Positions 39,056-51,181 of a stretch of DNA of 64,000 nt are shown piece after piece. The number at the start of each line of letters is the position of its first letter. The first letter of the stretch is position 1. A program made the position numbers and the translations under genes. The stretch spans positions 1,512,830 to 1,576,829 of the forward strand of contig VZRN01005010.1 in assembly GCA_013397935.1 (NCBI GenBank), given 5' to 3'. The stretch is from Dasyornis broadbenti. Taxonomy: Eukaryota > Chordata > Aves > Passeriformes > Dasyornithidae. A model generated the notes under the pieces. The model made no database searches, was not told the DNA's origin, and saw nothing but the letters and a program-made list of their open reading frames with translations.

Positions 39056-39320
39056 CTGATGAGATGTCTATCCGGTTCTTCTTCACTTGAGTGACATTGA
39101 TATGGATGCTGACTTTGCCTTCATTTATGTCAATCTCAACATTCCCCAGGTCATCTGCAAAGTTGCTGAAGAGAAGAAGTCCATTTGGGTTCCAAGTGCG
39201 GAACTGGAAACTGACTGAAAACAGGTCCTGGCTTGGACGACCAGGAACCTCAAGGTAACTGGTGGCATTGAAAAAGACAGGCACTGTATGTGGCTCCACA
39301 CATGAAAAACTTAAATTTCC
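39056..39320 (-). CDS. CNTNAP2: CNTNAP2 coding exon (likely exon 8), end of laminin-G 1 and first half of laminin-G 2
   Basis: The exon is 265 bp, phase 0-1. The acceptor is ttttacttag ending at 39321, and the donor is gtaaat from 39055. Translation starts [20 protein letters not shown] and ends NRIDISS plus one base of a Gly codon. GNLSFSC closes laminin-G domain 1. The second domain starts at about [16 protein letters not shown] and continues through [20 protein letters not shown] to [20 protein letters not shown]. There are three N-glycosylation sequons (NLS, NAT, NVT). The sequence [13 protein letters not shown] is diagnostic for CNTNAP2 among its paralogues, as far as I recall them. No in-frame ATG belongs here: translation enters from upstream exons, and the Met that appears just before EPHT in another reading is an artefact. 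The matching downstream exon was not found in the remaining 39 kb. Confidence 0.97.
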
Positions 39321-39331
39321 CTAAGTAAAAC

Positions 39332-39364
39332 AGGAAAAAAAAAAGGGGGGGGAAAAAAAAAAAA
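39332..39364 (-). promoter_or_regulatory. CNTNAP2: Homopolymeric polypyrimidine tract of the exon 8 splice acceptor
   Basis: On the minus strand, about 12 to 44 bases upstream of exon 8, the intron reads a run of 12 T, then 8 C, then 10 T, then CCTG, before ttttacttag. On the plus strand this is seen as A10, G8, A12. It forms an exceptionally long uninterrupted pyrimidine tract for U2AF binding. Because it is made of three adjacent homopolymers, its length is likely to vary between individuals and to be error-prone in sequencing. Confidence 0.75.
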
Positions 39365-40489
39365 CCCTTAAGAAAAATGGTAAGATTCCACTAAATTCAT
39401 AGCTACTTCTAGAAAAGTATTCTAGATTTCATTCAACCTAGAGACTACTGTGATCAATGCACACTGCATCTAAAGATGTATTATTAATACTATCATTATT
39501 GTTACTATTATAATAGTTGCTGCTTTTTCTGTTTTTTCTAGCAGTGTCCATTATATTTTGTACTGTACATACACAAAATGAAAGGCAGTCTGCCCTGAAG
39601 AGTTGTAGTCTAGCTAAGAACAAGCTTAGATGAAAGCATTAATATTTCTAGTTAAAAGATAAAGAAATTAATCACAGATAATCTTGGGCTTTTCTGTGAT
39701 CCCCATAGAAACCTATAATAGAACAATATAAAAAATGAGTGCAGATTTCCAAATACCCTGATATCAATGGGTCAATCAATACAATACGTGATATTCTGAA
39801 AGAATGATGTATAATATCTGAAGAGTTAGACTCTCTGTTATGTTTTCAACTAAATGATACTAGATATGTTAATATTTCAATCCATGAAGCAGAAGGATTT
39901 GGAGTAGCTGAACAACATCTAATATTTTTGGACAATAAATAATTTTCTCTGTAAAAGAAACTACAGTTTCCACACTGTAAAATTTTATTCTTCAGGAAAT
40001 TGATAAAAAATCCAGTCAACTTTATTGACCTACGGGGTCCTAAAATGTATCTGTAAACCAGACTAGAATTAGGGCCATGAATTTTTCACTCTGGTTCTCA
40101 TGTTGTTTCTCACAAAAAAGACTAAATTGGTAGGATATATTATCATTCTTTTTCCTTAGAAATCATAGGTACTTTATAGTAACCTACGTCCAGAATTAAC
40201 TTATTACTTCATGAATGCAAATATAACAGGAAAACATCCTCTGCTGAAGAATTCTTATAATATGTGGCAAAGTGGATCCTGTCCTGTGGTTAGGTTTTCT
40301 CATGTGCTGTTGCAGGTAGATATTATGCGACAATTTTAGTTCTATTTGGAAAGAAAGAATTTTATCTGGTGCAGTATGGAAATTATTACTAAAATCAAGA
40401 TAGTAATTCCTCTAATATTTATTTGTACATTAAAAAAATATTAAGGCTTGAACAACATTTTCGGATGTACATAGATATTTAGAGATGTG

Positions 40490-40505
40490 GTCCACCTAGG
40501 TGGAC
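40490..40505. repeat. 16-bp perfect palindrome
   Basis: GTCCACCTAGGTGGAC equals its own reverse complement. It contains the E-box-like half CACCTAGGTG. No function is shown. Confidence 0.9.
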
Positions 40506-43500
40506 AGAGTTCAGAATCCCAAAAGAAGTGAGTCATCATCTTTATTGCATAATTATTTTTAAATTCCATATTACTGACTTCTTGATTTAGGCTTTTATGT
40601 CACATTTCTATATTCATAGTGTATAAATGCATCTGAAAGTTCATCCTGAGGGAAGGTAGGGAATTTGGAAGCAAGATAGGAACTTTGTGTCTGAAAATGT
40701 GTGGGAGGAAAGACCTAAGTAAATTTTTTAAGAAGTAATTATATTCAATTGGAGACGACAGATTACATCAATAAGCAAGTGTTAGCACTCATTTCCCCAT
40801 GTCCAAACCCATCACTTTTTGAAAAGAACATCACATCAGAAAACACTTTATCTGTACCGTAGTGAGATATAACTGGTGTGGCAGATTCAGCTTCTTATAT
40901 AGGATTTCCATGTGAAAAACCAAATGAATAAAAGCAATATTTTCTTGAGCATTGGGATAAATACTTTGATTACTCTGCATAACAACCTCATTTTTCTGCA
41001 GAATGTCAGAAGAGGTACAGAGTCTACCTCTAAAGGCCAGTAGAATAAGTTGTAACTAGACTATCAAGCTGGCAGCCTCTGGGACCAATTAAAGAACACT
41101 GATGTTTCCAGTAACGTAGAACTAGAGATTTCTTTAAAGTGATTTCCTAGATTTTTTTCCTAAACTTTATGATAAAATCTCAGCATTACAAGCAACATTC
41201 TTTTCCTGTGCCCAAATTCCACAGATTAAAAAAATATAAATCAAACGAATTAGGAAGAAAACTAGCTGAAACAACTAAAGATATCTTTTAAATAACTGTG
41301 TGATGAGAGAAAATACAGCTACTTTATGACTAAAGACAAAAGATTTCCCTGCTAAGCTACTTGTCAATTCTGGGACGGTTTTTTGTGGTCGTTTTGCTTT
41401 TTGTTTTGTTTTTTGGGGAAGTAGGGGTTATTTAAAAGTTGCCTAGAGATTTTTAATTTTACATTTTTAGCCAGCTAAGCATGAAATCAAAATAGTTAAC
41501 TCATTTGTTTGAGTAGTTTTAATCTAAGCATTTCCACGTTTGCTACAGAATACTTTTGCTTAAACCACAAAATTTTGCATACAGTATAAAAAAGTTCAAG
41601 AGTGCCTGAAATACCCTCTGTAACCCTTGGCTATCATTCTCGGTGTAATGGTCATCCTGTGCATAGAAACAACTTCTGTTACATTGTTAAGGCAGTCCTG
41701 TGTAGACACAGAAGGCTACATCATTTCTTGAGAGATCTCATCTCACGGTTCAGTCACAGATACCAATTAAGTAGTGCTCAGAGAGCATTCTGTTAGACTT
41801 CTTAAGAGTTCTTTTTGCTGCCTTATTACCAAGAGGAACTGACAATTTCCTCATTACAGGAAGGCTTTTGTATCCAGTTGACACTGTGCTGTCATCCTGA
41901 TGTTTTGGATACTTGCATGTATAACACCTATTAATGTTAATGGCACTGAATCCATTCAAATCCTTTTTCACATCAGTGAATGCATTTCCCACGAACAGCC
42001 CCACTGTATTAAAAATTTCTTGAGAAAGTAACACATAATTCCAATTTCCCTGCTAGTTAGCATATTCCCTACTGAGCTATTCAGATTAATATGAACTGGA
42101 TTATTGATTCCCTCTGTGACTGTAGTTCACAAAAAGACTCCTCTTTTAAGTACAGCCCATCTTATATAGATTGCTCACTAGTTCTAGGTCAAGAGTTCGA
42201 GTTAATCTGCTGCTTGTCTGTCTAATAGCCTCCTCATTTTTCAAAGAGAATGAGATCCTTTTCTGTAGATTCAGAGTGACTTGCTGAATAGTTTTCTGGG
42301 CAATGACATCTGGAAGTCAAATATATACTGGGCATTTATATTGAAACTCTTTGTCTTATCAGAGAACTTTTCATACCACATTGAAATAGGGAAAAGGTAA
42401 AAACAACTTAATTTGTATAGCTGTGTTCTGTGATCTTGCATCTATACAGCAAATTAGATTAATTTTTATGTCTTATAAATCAATTTTGTCTATCCACATT
42501 CAAACATTATCCCTTGTGTAAAAATACTACTGTAAATACCTTTCCCAATTAAAAGACCTACTGGCTGAATAGGAAGCTCCCAAAAGAAAGGTAATGAGTT
42601 TATTAAGACTACACAACCTGTTAAATCAGGATGGATCACACAGTAAAGACAATACATTGTATGCTAATGCCATCTTAAATATCACAAAAGAAGCAAAAAA
42701 AATTTTTCCTCTTTACCTTCTGAATCTAAATGAAATATGATACTAAAGTCAGCGTTGGACTTTATTTAAATTTTAAATACTTTTAATGTCTTTTCATCCT
42801 TACTCTTCAAAAAATCAAAAGGATGCTTGCTGGTGTTTTTTGTTCATAACATACATGTATATGAGACATAATTTTTTAAATTTAATTTTGTTTAGAGAAA
42901 AATAATGATCATCATCTTCTTACCATCTCTGATTTTCTGGGCCCCCTCATTGTGTATAATTAATTTGTCAAGTCCCTTTGACTGTGTGACTTCTGAAATT
43001 CAGCTATCTTCATCTAGGAATATTATTTTCTTTTGTTTTACACCCTTTTAGAATCCTTCTTTTCTCTGAATTTATCCCTCCTTTGTGATACTTCTCACGA
43101 CCACACTGATTACTTTGCTTGTATTAAGCCTCATTATATCGTGTGTGTCATCCCTTTTAATATAATGCATGGGGCAAGGTGTGCCTCCTCCTATGGGTTT
43201 GTACAGAATCTCCTACAACAGAACTTTGATCCCTGTAGCATTGCTTGAGTGTCATCATAATAAACATGCTTAACAACAGCAGTAGTTTCAAACAAGTTTA
43301 TTTTCCCTGCTATATCAGGTTAAAAAACTAGGAGAAAAAATCTTTTTGTAAAAATCTTAAAAATCTGTGTTGATTTAGTTGGAGTAAAATTGATTTTACT
43401 TTTGACGAGCTGAAGCAATTTAAGTAACTCTGGTGAAAACAAAGGTCACTTCTATTTTTACAGTCATTCTCAGAACTGGAAATCAACCGAACCATCAAAA

Positions 43501-43923
43501 CACACTAGCTTGTCATCACCTCTTGATGTGGCCCTAATACTGCCAGAGCTTCTTATAAGGATTTTACTTTGATGTTATGGGCAACAGAACTTTAAAAGCA
43601 AAGAAACAAAGAATGAAAGGAACAAATCCAATCAGAAATATGATTTCTCAGAGACTTTACATGTCTGCTAACTATGCTGCACTTCTGAGAGTCTAGGGCT
43701 TTAAAGGATAGGATTTGCACTATAGGAACTTCTTAAGTAACACTTCTGTTCTGAAAGAGGCTTAAAGAATATGTCCTCCTAACTTGCAGAGGACTTGACT
43801 GTGCTAAATGGAAAGATTGCTCCTGTAAAAAGATTCTTTTTAAAATCAGGCACAAATCTTTCAAAATCATGGTTACATTACAGCTGAAAATGCCCTGCAG
43901 GAAGGAAATCACATGCAATTTTG

Positions 43924-43940
43924 AAAAAAAAAAAAAAAAA
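43924..43940. repeat. A homopolymer (17)
   Basis: A run of 17 A followed by ttaaaagg in intron 7. Confidence 0.95.
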
Positions 43941-45152
43941 TTAAAAGGTCAAAGTTTCAGGAGTTGATGAGATACAGTTGAAAAAATTTCAAAAGTGGAA
44001 TCTTGCTACATGGAACATATATCATGTTCTTTGCCTTTGACAATACTGAAGAAATTAATGTAGAAAAAGTTATAGATGTCAGGCTGTTTTACTGAGTTTG
44101 TACAGGCAAACATTACATACTCAAGATTATCCTTTGGATTTCCTTGACCATTTAGCCATAATGTCCATACAATTACATGAAATTTCAGTTTTATTATCCA
44201 AGGATAATCAAGTGGTAATCTATCCTTTGCATGACATCATCACTGCATATGTATAGCTTTAAAATTTATTACATAAAGGAAAATGAAATAGTGTAAACCT
44301 ACATATTACTAGCAGGACTCTGTCAAGTTCGTAAGCTTGTACAGAAGAAAGCCTTGAAAAGTTATTCAGACTATCTCAAACTCACGGCAATAACACATTT
44401 ACTTCTTACCCACATTTCCTTTACATGCCAGCAAGCAGTTTCAGGGACACTTAAAGCTTTAAAAACACAGAAATTAAAGTACATTCATTCTTAATCACCC
44501 TGCCCATAAAGCCACAAGCCTGAACATGAAAGCAACTATGAACACTTAAGACAGTGCAAAAATAGAATAATGCAAATAAGCTCTGTAATGTTAATAAGCG
44601 AATAATGATCTTCAAGTATAATATCTTGAGTTTTTTCAGACATATCAGAAAATACTGTAGAAGCAGTCCCATCCAAAGACTTTTGCAATCCAGCAATCCC
44701 ACTAGCTCAGCAGGGCTGGAATATTACCAGAATTCAAAAGCCACAAGAAAACTGCAATTCATTTAATGATAAATCTTGTCTGCACTGGTTTTGGGCTACT
44801 ATAATTTGAAAAGAAAGGGAAAAAGCACTTACTGGTTCAGTTGATTTTCTTTTTTAAAAAAAAAGCAAAAGCTGTCTGACTGACAGTAAAGGTTAATTTT
44901 TGAAAGATTAAAGGAGTCCAGAGATAAAATGCTCCTACATGATAATAATAACTTTTTAAAAAGACACACATGTACATACAATAATGTACAAAATGTACAT
45001 AATAAGGTCTTTGGGTTTGTGGTTGAATTTGTTTTGTGTTTTATATTATTTCAATATATCACAAAAATATCAGCTACACACCCTCAAAAACCTTCTAGTC
45101 TTCTTTAGAAGGAGAAGTAGAAGTGTAGATGACCATGAAATTATGCTCTTAC

Positions 45153-45296
45153 CACATTTGAAGGTTCCAATTTCTTCCTCTTGGCAAGGTCAGTGATATT
45201 ATTGCCATTGTAGTTGATGCTCTCCATGCAGCCTTTGAAATTTTTCCTACTGTTAGAACTTGGCTTACCAGAAAAAGGCATGCCTCCAAAGGTTAT
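45153..45296 (-). CDS. CNTNAP2: CNTNAP2 coding exon (likely exon 7), C-terminal part of laminin-G domain 1
   Basis: This exon is 144 bp, exactly 48 codons, phase 0-0. The acceptor is aatttgaag ending at 45297 and the donor is gtaaga from 45152. The translation runs [14 protein letters not shown] to KKLEPSNV. The FGG motif, the [12 protein letters not shown] segment with its cysteine, and ITDLAKRKK are the standard last strands of a laminin-G domain. This cysteine probably pairs with the cysteine in SFSC at the start of the next exon, as in other laminin-G domains. One N-glycosylation sequon (NIT) is present in NGNNITD; human has NGVNITD in my memory, so this bird has Asn for Val one residue earlier. 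The acceptor has a rather poor pyrimidine tract, interrupted by purines close to the AG. Because the exon is symmetric, skipping it would keep the frame but remove the end of the domain. Confidence 0.96.
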
Positions 45297-48200
45297 CTTC
45301 AAATTAAACAGAAAATGGCAGATAGTTACTGGAAGGCAAAGACATTTAAACACTTTTGCTGTAGATGTATTTGCTTTCTTTGAACACTCCACCATGGCAA
45401 AAAGGAGAGCTGCCAACGCTATTACAGAAAAAGGATGTATCAAAATAAATGCTGCAAAAACAGAAAAAAAAAATTGTAATGAATTTCAAATATTTATGGT
45501 AGCGAAACCCAAGTATTGTTCCAATTATCCAAACACTGAACAGACATCACAGTTATTTGTATATGAACTGCTTTTCTGATTGGTACTGGAAAATAAACAT
45601 TTCAAAGACATTGGAATAAATTTACATGACAGTATTTTTCTAAACAGAAGTAGACATGAAATTATCCAGATAATCTGATTCAAATCATTCACTCAACCCT
45701 AAACATGTGCCAAAGCTCAGACTACAGCACAGCAATGGTGGGCTCCAATAGGGCACGTTATTTTCCCTTAATGCTTATGTATCTACTTCATTAAGAAGAG
45801 TTTACAGAACCACAGAGCTAAAGATGCAATCCCCTGTTAGACAGAAGGACCTTTCACTACCAAGAACATGCTTTTGTCCTGTAGTTATAATCAATGAGAA
45901 GTTACCCCTTGATTATGCTGGTCAAATGGTCTTCTTAGAGACGAAGACAACCACAGCAAAGACTCAGTTAGCAAAACCAAATAGGAATTATTTTTTGTCT
46001 TACAGCTGAATTTCACTACCCTGGGTAATTGATTCTGGGTTATCCAGAATCTCTAGTGCTAAAAAAATTAGAAACCCAAATATTTACAAACTAAAAGTGT
46101 TCATCTCTTATGAAGCCTTTCTTTGTCACTTGATAGAAATTATACAGGTCTTTACCAAATCATGGTCTTTATGGAAATGATTGGAAATGAATAAAGCTAC
46201 GTTTTGCATTATGAGTTTGCAGCCAAAACACCAAGAATAAGGGGCTCATGAGATTAGTCCCTGCAATTTTTTTTAGGTGATTATATCCATTAGATGATGG
46301 CATAAATAGTAATGACGCCTTGATTTCCTGCCCCACAAATCCTCAGAAAAATATCTAATTGTAGTCTGCTGCTGAGATTTGCCAGAACAAAGCTTCTAAA
46401 CAGTATTCCTTGTTAGTTCCACTTGTTATAACCAACAGCAGGAAAACAGAGCTCTAGGTTGACATTTTCCATTTTAAAACTATGTAAGATAACACCTTCT
46501 ATCCCAAAGTGGAAGCTTCCACTTGGCATATACAAAGAACTAAAGCTAAACAGTGGAAACCTAAAATCTTTATCAATTGCACATACCAGCTTTGTAAATG
46601 TCTTGTGGACACATCCTCAGGTATTGTAAATTGACAAGACTTGACTTTAGAGAAGATACAGCACTTCACATGGAGAACGTGACTGTAATATTTTAATGGT
46701 TGTCAAACATATTACGTGTGTTACAGTCATGTGCTTGAATTAAAGTAAATGGAAAAGAAAGGATATTGAAGAAAAAGCAAAAAAAAGCTTGTACAATGAC
46801 AGTGAGTTAAGAGCAACTTACAAGACTATTTTTTGATCTTGAAAATGCAATCAGAACTAATGTTTATTCTACTTTTGTGTTTACTTAACTTTTCTGAAAG
46901 AGATTAACCCAGAAACTATTTTGTCTATGAGAAAATGGTTTTGATTCTTTTAGCTTTATCCCGTTAATCACAAAGGCAGCACCTTTAAATTTAGTCTGTG
47001 ATATCTAAATCCAAAACCAGTGGGATAATAAAGAGAAAAGGAAGGAGAAAAGGTTAAGGCTTTTGAGTTTGTATGAACCACAGAAATGTATACACACACA
47101 CTCAAGTAAGTTCAATAAAACGCAAGGGGATCCACGCATATGGAAAATGAAACGTATCTTTGAGAACTGCCCGTGAAGTCTCGTAACACGGACAGGATGG
47201 GAAGGTGAATGTACTGAATTCAGCTCTTACTAGGGATATACTTATTGTATGCAATATGTTTGTCATGTACACATGCCATGTATGTATATGTATATATATA
47301 TGTATATGTGTGTATATGTGTGTGTATATGTGTACATACATGTATGTGTGCACAAATTGCACAACCCTGGCTTATGGCATTCAGCGTAACTTTTTCTGTA
47401 GTTCACTCACTTGAAAGTCTTAATAAAGTCTATTTATGCAAGTTTTAAGTAGCTCAGTTCAGGTCTTCAGTGCTCAATAAGTAATAGAGGTACAGCAAAA
47501 TTTGCTTGTTATTTTCTCATTAGAACAGCAAGCAAATAATGTATTCATAAAGATTTGTTGGAATATAATCAAATATTTAATTCAGAAGCATTTACAATCA
47601 TAAGTACTTTTTTCAAACATTCATATATTCTTGATCAAAAAATTGTAAAAGTATCAATACGCAAGTTAATTCAAACTTTTTTCCATGACATTATTTATAT
47701 TCGCTCTTACATCTTAAAAAGTTGTAAGGGTGGAAATTGTATATTTGGTGCAGACAACCACATTAATTCTCATTAGAAACAGTAAAGAGTGTAAGAAAAT
47801 ATTATACAAAGATTGCAATAACCAACATGTTGAACTTCGTGTAACAGATGAAAGGAGCTGTTCATAATAGCTGAAGCTCTGTTGTAATCAAACAACAAAT
47901 CCACATTTAATTACTACCAACACGTATGTACATTGACCACACTGATTAAACAAATTTTCTTACAACTTTCCTAACTCTTCATTGCTTCTGTCTAATAAGA
48001 AGTTACTGATGCCATATTTGTCAAAATGCAAAGCAGTATCTACCTACATAGAATATGACAGATCAGGATTCATATTACTAAAAAGGTTCTAATCTGCTTC
48101 CTTTTCTAAAAATAAATACTGAGACCACAGATTAAGGCTTTCTGATTCAAGTGCAAAATTATCACCTGAGTGGAATAACAGATTGCACCATAGTTTTTGA

Positions 48201-48527
48201 AATATACTTCCTGCTTAGAGCAGCTGCTTTTAGAGATCTTTAAAATAATGTATGCCTAGCTTGCTGAATAACACAGATCTCCCACTTTAAAACAAAGGGC
48301 TGAGATGATTTTTACACCAGATGGGACTAGGTAGGCTAATTAAGAGAAACATAATTTACACTTAAGAGAGAACACAGCTGGAAAAAAAAATTAGGAAATG
48401 TAAGGGAATAAGTAATCAAAACAAATGTATGAAAAAGAACAAAACATCTTAAATTATGTTAGCTTCCTTATTGGACTTATCTTTATAAAACCGATTTGAA
48501 TAAAAAGAAGGAAGTGTCACTGCCTAC
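45297..48527 (-). other. CNTNAP2: CNTNAP2 intron 6
   Basis: A 3231-bp intron. The donor is gtaggc and the acceptor aatttgaag. It holds a TA/TG alternating microsatellite near 47264-47352. The remainder is unique sequence without a supportable gene. Confidence 0.93.
47264..47352. repeat. TA/TG alternating microsatellite
   Basis: A compound tract of tatg, tata and tgtg units, broken by gtacacatgcc and tgtacatacatg. Long chance frames cross it on both strands, with Tyr/Val/Cys on one and His/Ile/Tyr/Thr on the other. They should be ignored. Confidence 0.93.
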
Positions 48528-48712
48528 CTCGTAGTCCAGGTCCAGGTAATCAAATTCTCCATTGGTTCTGAAGTGCTGCATGTGTCTGTCGAGGGTGAGA
48601 TTGATGTTCCTCCCGTGGCGCTCTATGATGATGGAATGCCAGTGGTGATCATCCAAGAGGCTGCCTGTTGTCACAGATGTGTGGCCAAAAATAGAGCCAA
48701 GCTGGTTGCTGC
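48528..48712 (-). CDS. CNTNAP2: CNTNAP2 coding exon (likely exon 6), core of laminin-G domain 1
   Basis: The exon is 185 bp. The acceptor is gttctcag ending at 48713, and the donor is gtaggc starting at 48527. The first two bases (GC) complete the Gly codon split from the upstream exon. Then follow 61 codons from [10 protein letters not shown] to FDYLDLDYE, ending exactly on a codon boundary (phase 1-0). The stretch [20 protein letters not shown] is the typical laminin-G turn with its WH dipeptide, followed by one N-glycosylation sequon (NLT). Human Caspr2 reads almost the same here, with conservative changes (for example Ile-Ile-Ile where human has Ser-Val-Val-Ile as I recall). The segment sits in the extracellular domain. 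The upstream intron is 2265 bp and the downstream intron 3231 bp. The donor has G at +4 and C at +6 rather than the A and T of the best consensus, so it is slightly weak but canonical. Confidence 0.96.
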
Positions 48713-50977
48713 CTGAGAACAGAAACAATAGCATTTCTCACCTCATACCAGTTAGGCAAACATTTTCCTCTTTCTTTGTCACTGTTTCACCTGAATCACA
48801 GCTGACATGCAATAAACTGGAGGAAGTCAGTCTCCTATGAAGTTGGGATCTGCCCAGTGGAGGGTTGCTGCCATACATACAAATAGCTAGATCAAATACA
48901 GCAAGCATCTGATCACTGAACTGTATAAATATATGTATAAATTCATAAAAGCAGTTATTTGGAGATGAACCAGAGAAGCAATACCAACTTCCAGTTGTAA
49001 AGTTGTTTTCATCTAGGGTTTGTTTTCTTTTTCAATCCTACAGTACAGAAAAGAAAAGCTGTCACCTCTGGCCCAGGTTCTGAACTGCGTTGGAACTGTA
49101 CTGATTTATGACTGCTGAGGAGGACATGGAGCCTGATAACAGACTTCGGCAACAAAAAGCCTTTTCACTCTGCGTTCTGTGCTTTGTGGCCTCTGCCAGT
49201 ATCACTATACCAGCAAGCAGAAAGGAAAAGTCTCAATGCAGAATGAGTTTACAGCAGCAAAAACTATCTTCTGCTATTACAGCTCATTTTGTTCTCTTCT
49301 GCAGCAATCTTCCTATTCTGGAAGTTAAACTACTAACAGGAATACAGTTTTGCAATTCTCTGCTGTGTTATCTGGGGGTTTTCGCCAGTGCAGCTGTGCT
49401 AGTCAGAGATCACATCTCATCGCCATCTGACTGACACAGCCAAGCCAGCAATGGTTGATAGCATGGATCCCAACTGAAGCAGCAAATGACTAATTCAGTA
49501 GTCAGTGTAAAAAATTGCTGCACTGCTCAATAACTCAATGCAATCTTCCATGTTCTGAATACATGAGGACCTAAAGCACTTCTGAGGTTGAGAATTTCTT
49601 ACCCTCAAGAATACCTGTAACTCAGACATTAAGGTTTGTGCATGCTGAAAACACATTCTGGCAAATCACACTTCCATGGCTTAAGACATTATTTCCCTGC
49701 AAATGACAACAGTGCCTTTATGCTGAAGGCCGATGGTCCTGTTGGTTAAAAAATAAAATAGAATTGCCTGCATGTTGTTGAGCCTCAATTTCTTCAGTGC
49801 AAAGTCAAATGCAGTGCAAAGTGAAACCTCAATCCACTTCTGTCTCCTCATTCTTCTCTCACTCCCTGGTGTTTGAAACTAAGTCATTGGATCTCACCAG
49901 GCAAGATGAACATCCTTTTCTACTGTCTGTGATGCAAAGACAATACTCTCAAGCGAAGGAAGTATAATACCATAAAGCATTACTTCTGTTTGTTGAGTGT
50001 GTGTCCCAGGGCCTAGTCCCATTTATCAGCATAGTGATTTAAGAACATGTTCACCAAATTAATATATGGAAGTTGTAATAGCTTATAAAGACAGTCTGTG
50101 CTGAAGAATATAGAAGAACTGGAAACTGCAATTAAAATTGTTAAAATAGGTAACTACTATAGGAAGGTGTGCTTTCCTCCTCCTCATCTGTTCATATTGT
50201 TAGAAAAAGAGCAGGAGAAAATGCTGGTGGAAATAAGTACCATTCAATATGAATAATAAATAGAACAATTTACTCTTCACATGTCTGTGAGAGAATTAAG
50301 GAAAGTTTCATGAATTTTTTTGCTAAGATTCTTTTGTTTGAAGGGAAGGCAAAAAGTACCTGAAACCAGAAAAACGTGGGTTTTTTTCATACTGAATGTA
50401 CTTTATAAATACAATCACTCATGAGCTCCTAGTCCTCTACTGGGAGGAGATAAGGATGCTGAAAACTAGCGTAACATATACAGAATTTCATCATAGATTG
50501 CCTGATAAAACGAGCTGTTTCTTTTCCTTTCCTAGTCCTACTTCTTGGACTCTAGGAAGGCTGCTGAACTCCAACTTCATGTGGCCTGTAGCTTCCTCGA
50601 CTGATAATTCTCTTTTTTTTTCTTTCCTGCAAATTTCCTAAGGGTGACCTTTATTCCTCTAGAAGTGATGAAAGTGTCCTTCCAGCAAGATTTTCTTTTG
50701 TTTGTTTGTTTTTTGTGACAATGACAATAGATTGCTGATCCTGCTTTTCTGTATGATCTTTTCATAGTATCTCACACGGAACAAAAAAGGACAGAATATA
50801 ACAAAACACACACACTCCCCAACATATAGAAAGGGAACTAACAGCATTTTCAACAAATTATCTGATTAAATGATGTGGGGCTTATCATATTACTGCGGGA
50901 AAGAGGATGAAATGTTTGACCTAAAATTTTTGTGGGACAGCTTAAAACTACCACAAAACTAAACAATCAAAACATAC
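48713..50977 (-). other. CNTNAP2: CNTNAP2 intron 5
   Basis: A 2265-bp intron with a GT donor (gtatgt) at the high end and a ttctgttctcag acceptor at the low end. Apart from a plus-strand open frame of 108 codons at 49108-49434, with no recognisable domain or splice context, I see only unique AT-rich sequence. Confidence 0.93.
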
Positions 50978-51181
50978 CTAAATTTAAATTTAGAACAAGT
51001 TTGGCTTTCTTCAGTTCCAAGGTAATATAGTCTCCTTGCTGTCCTTCTCCGTGGAAGATTACACCTTCGCTTTCAGAGGTCTTAAATTTCAGAGAGATGA
51101 CATCTTTCAGTGTTTTCATTTTCTTGTTCCTGAATCTGTATGGTAACACTACATGGCCATCAAAGTTGATAACATCAGCCC
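50978..51181 (-). CDS. CNTNAP2: CNTNAP2 coding exon (likely exon 5), first half of laminin-G domain 1
   Basis: This is an internal coding exon of Caspr2, a neuronal single-pass cell-adhesion protein of the neurexin superfamily. Caspr2 organises juxtaparanodal potassium channels with contactin-2. On the minus strand the acceptor reads cctttag before position 51181 and the donor reads gtatgt from 50977. The exon is 204 bp: two bases finish a codon begun in the previous exon (TGG, Trp, if that exon ends in T), then come 67 codons starting [16 protein letters not shown], then one base of a split Gly codon. Visible motifs are the domain opening [16 protein letters not shown], the strand [20 protein letters not shown] and the run [16 protein letters not shown]. 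These are near-identical to human CNTNAP2 as I remember it. CNTNAP3, CNTNAP4 and CNTNAP5 differ clearly here. Phase 1-1 makes the exon symmetric. Exon numbering is from memory; the gene call is firm. Confidence 0.96.

Larger units (their letters stand above)
39321..45152 (-). other. CNTNAP2: CNTNAP2 intron 7
   Basis: A 5832-bp intron. The donor is gtaaga. Just before the acceptor lies a long homopolymer pyrimidine tract, listed separately. It also holds an A run at 43924-43940 and a 16-bp perfect palindrome at 40490-40505. No other gene signal is seen. Confidence 0.93.

Noticed and set aside
47102..47448. Overlapping frames rich in Tyr, Val and Cys, or in His and Ile
   Set aside because: They are translations of the TA/TG microsatellite.
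49108..49434. 108-codon plus-strand frame in intron 5
   Set aside because: It begins with an acidic stretch but shows no domain, promoter or splice context; not supportable as a gene.
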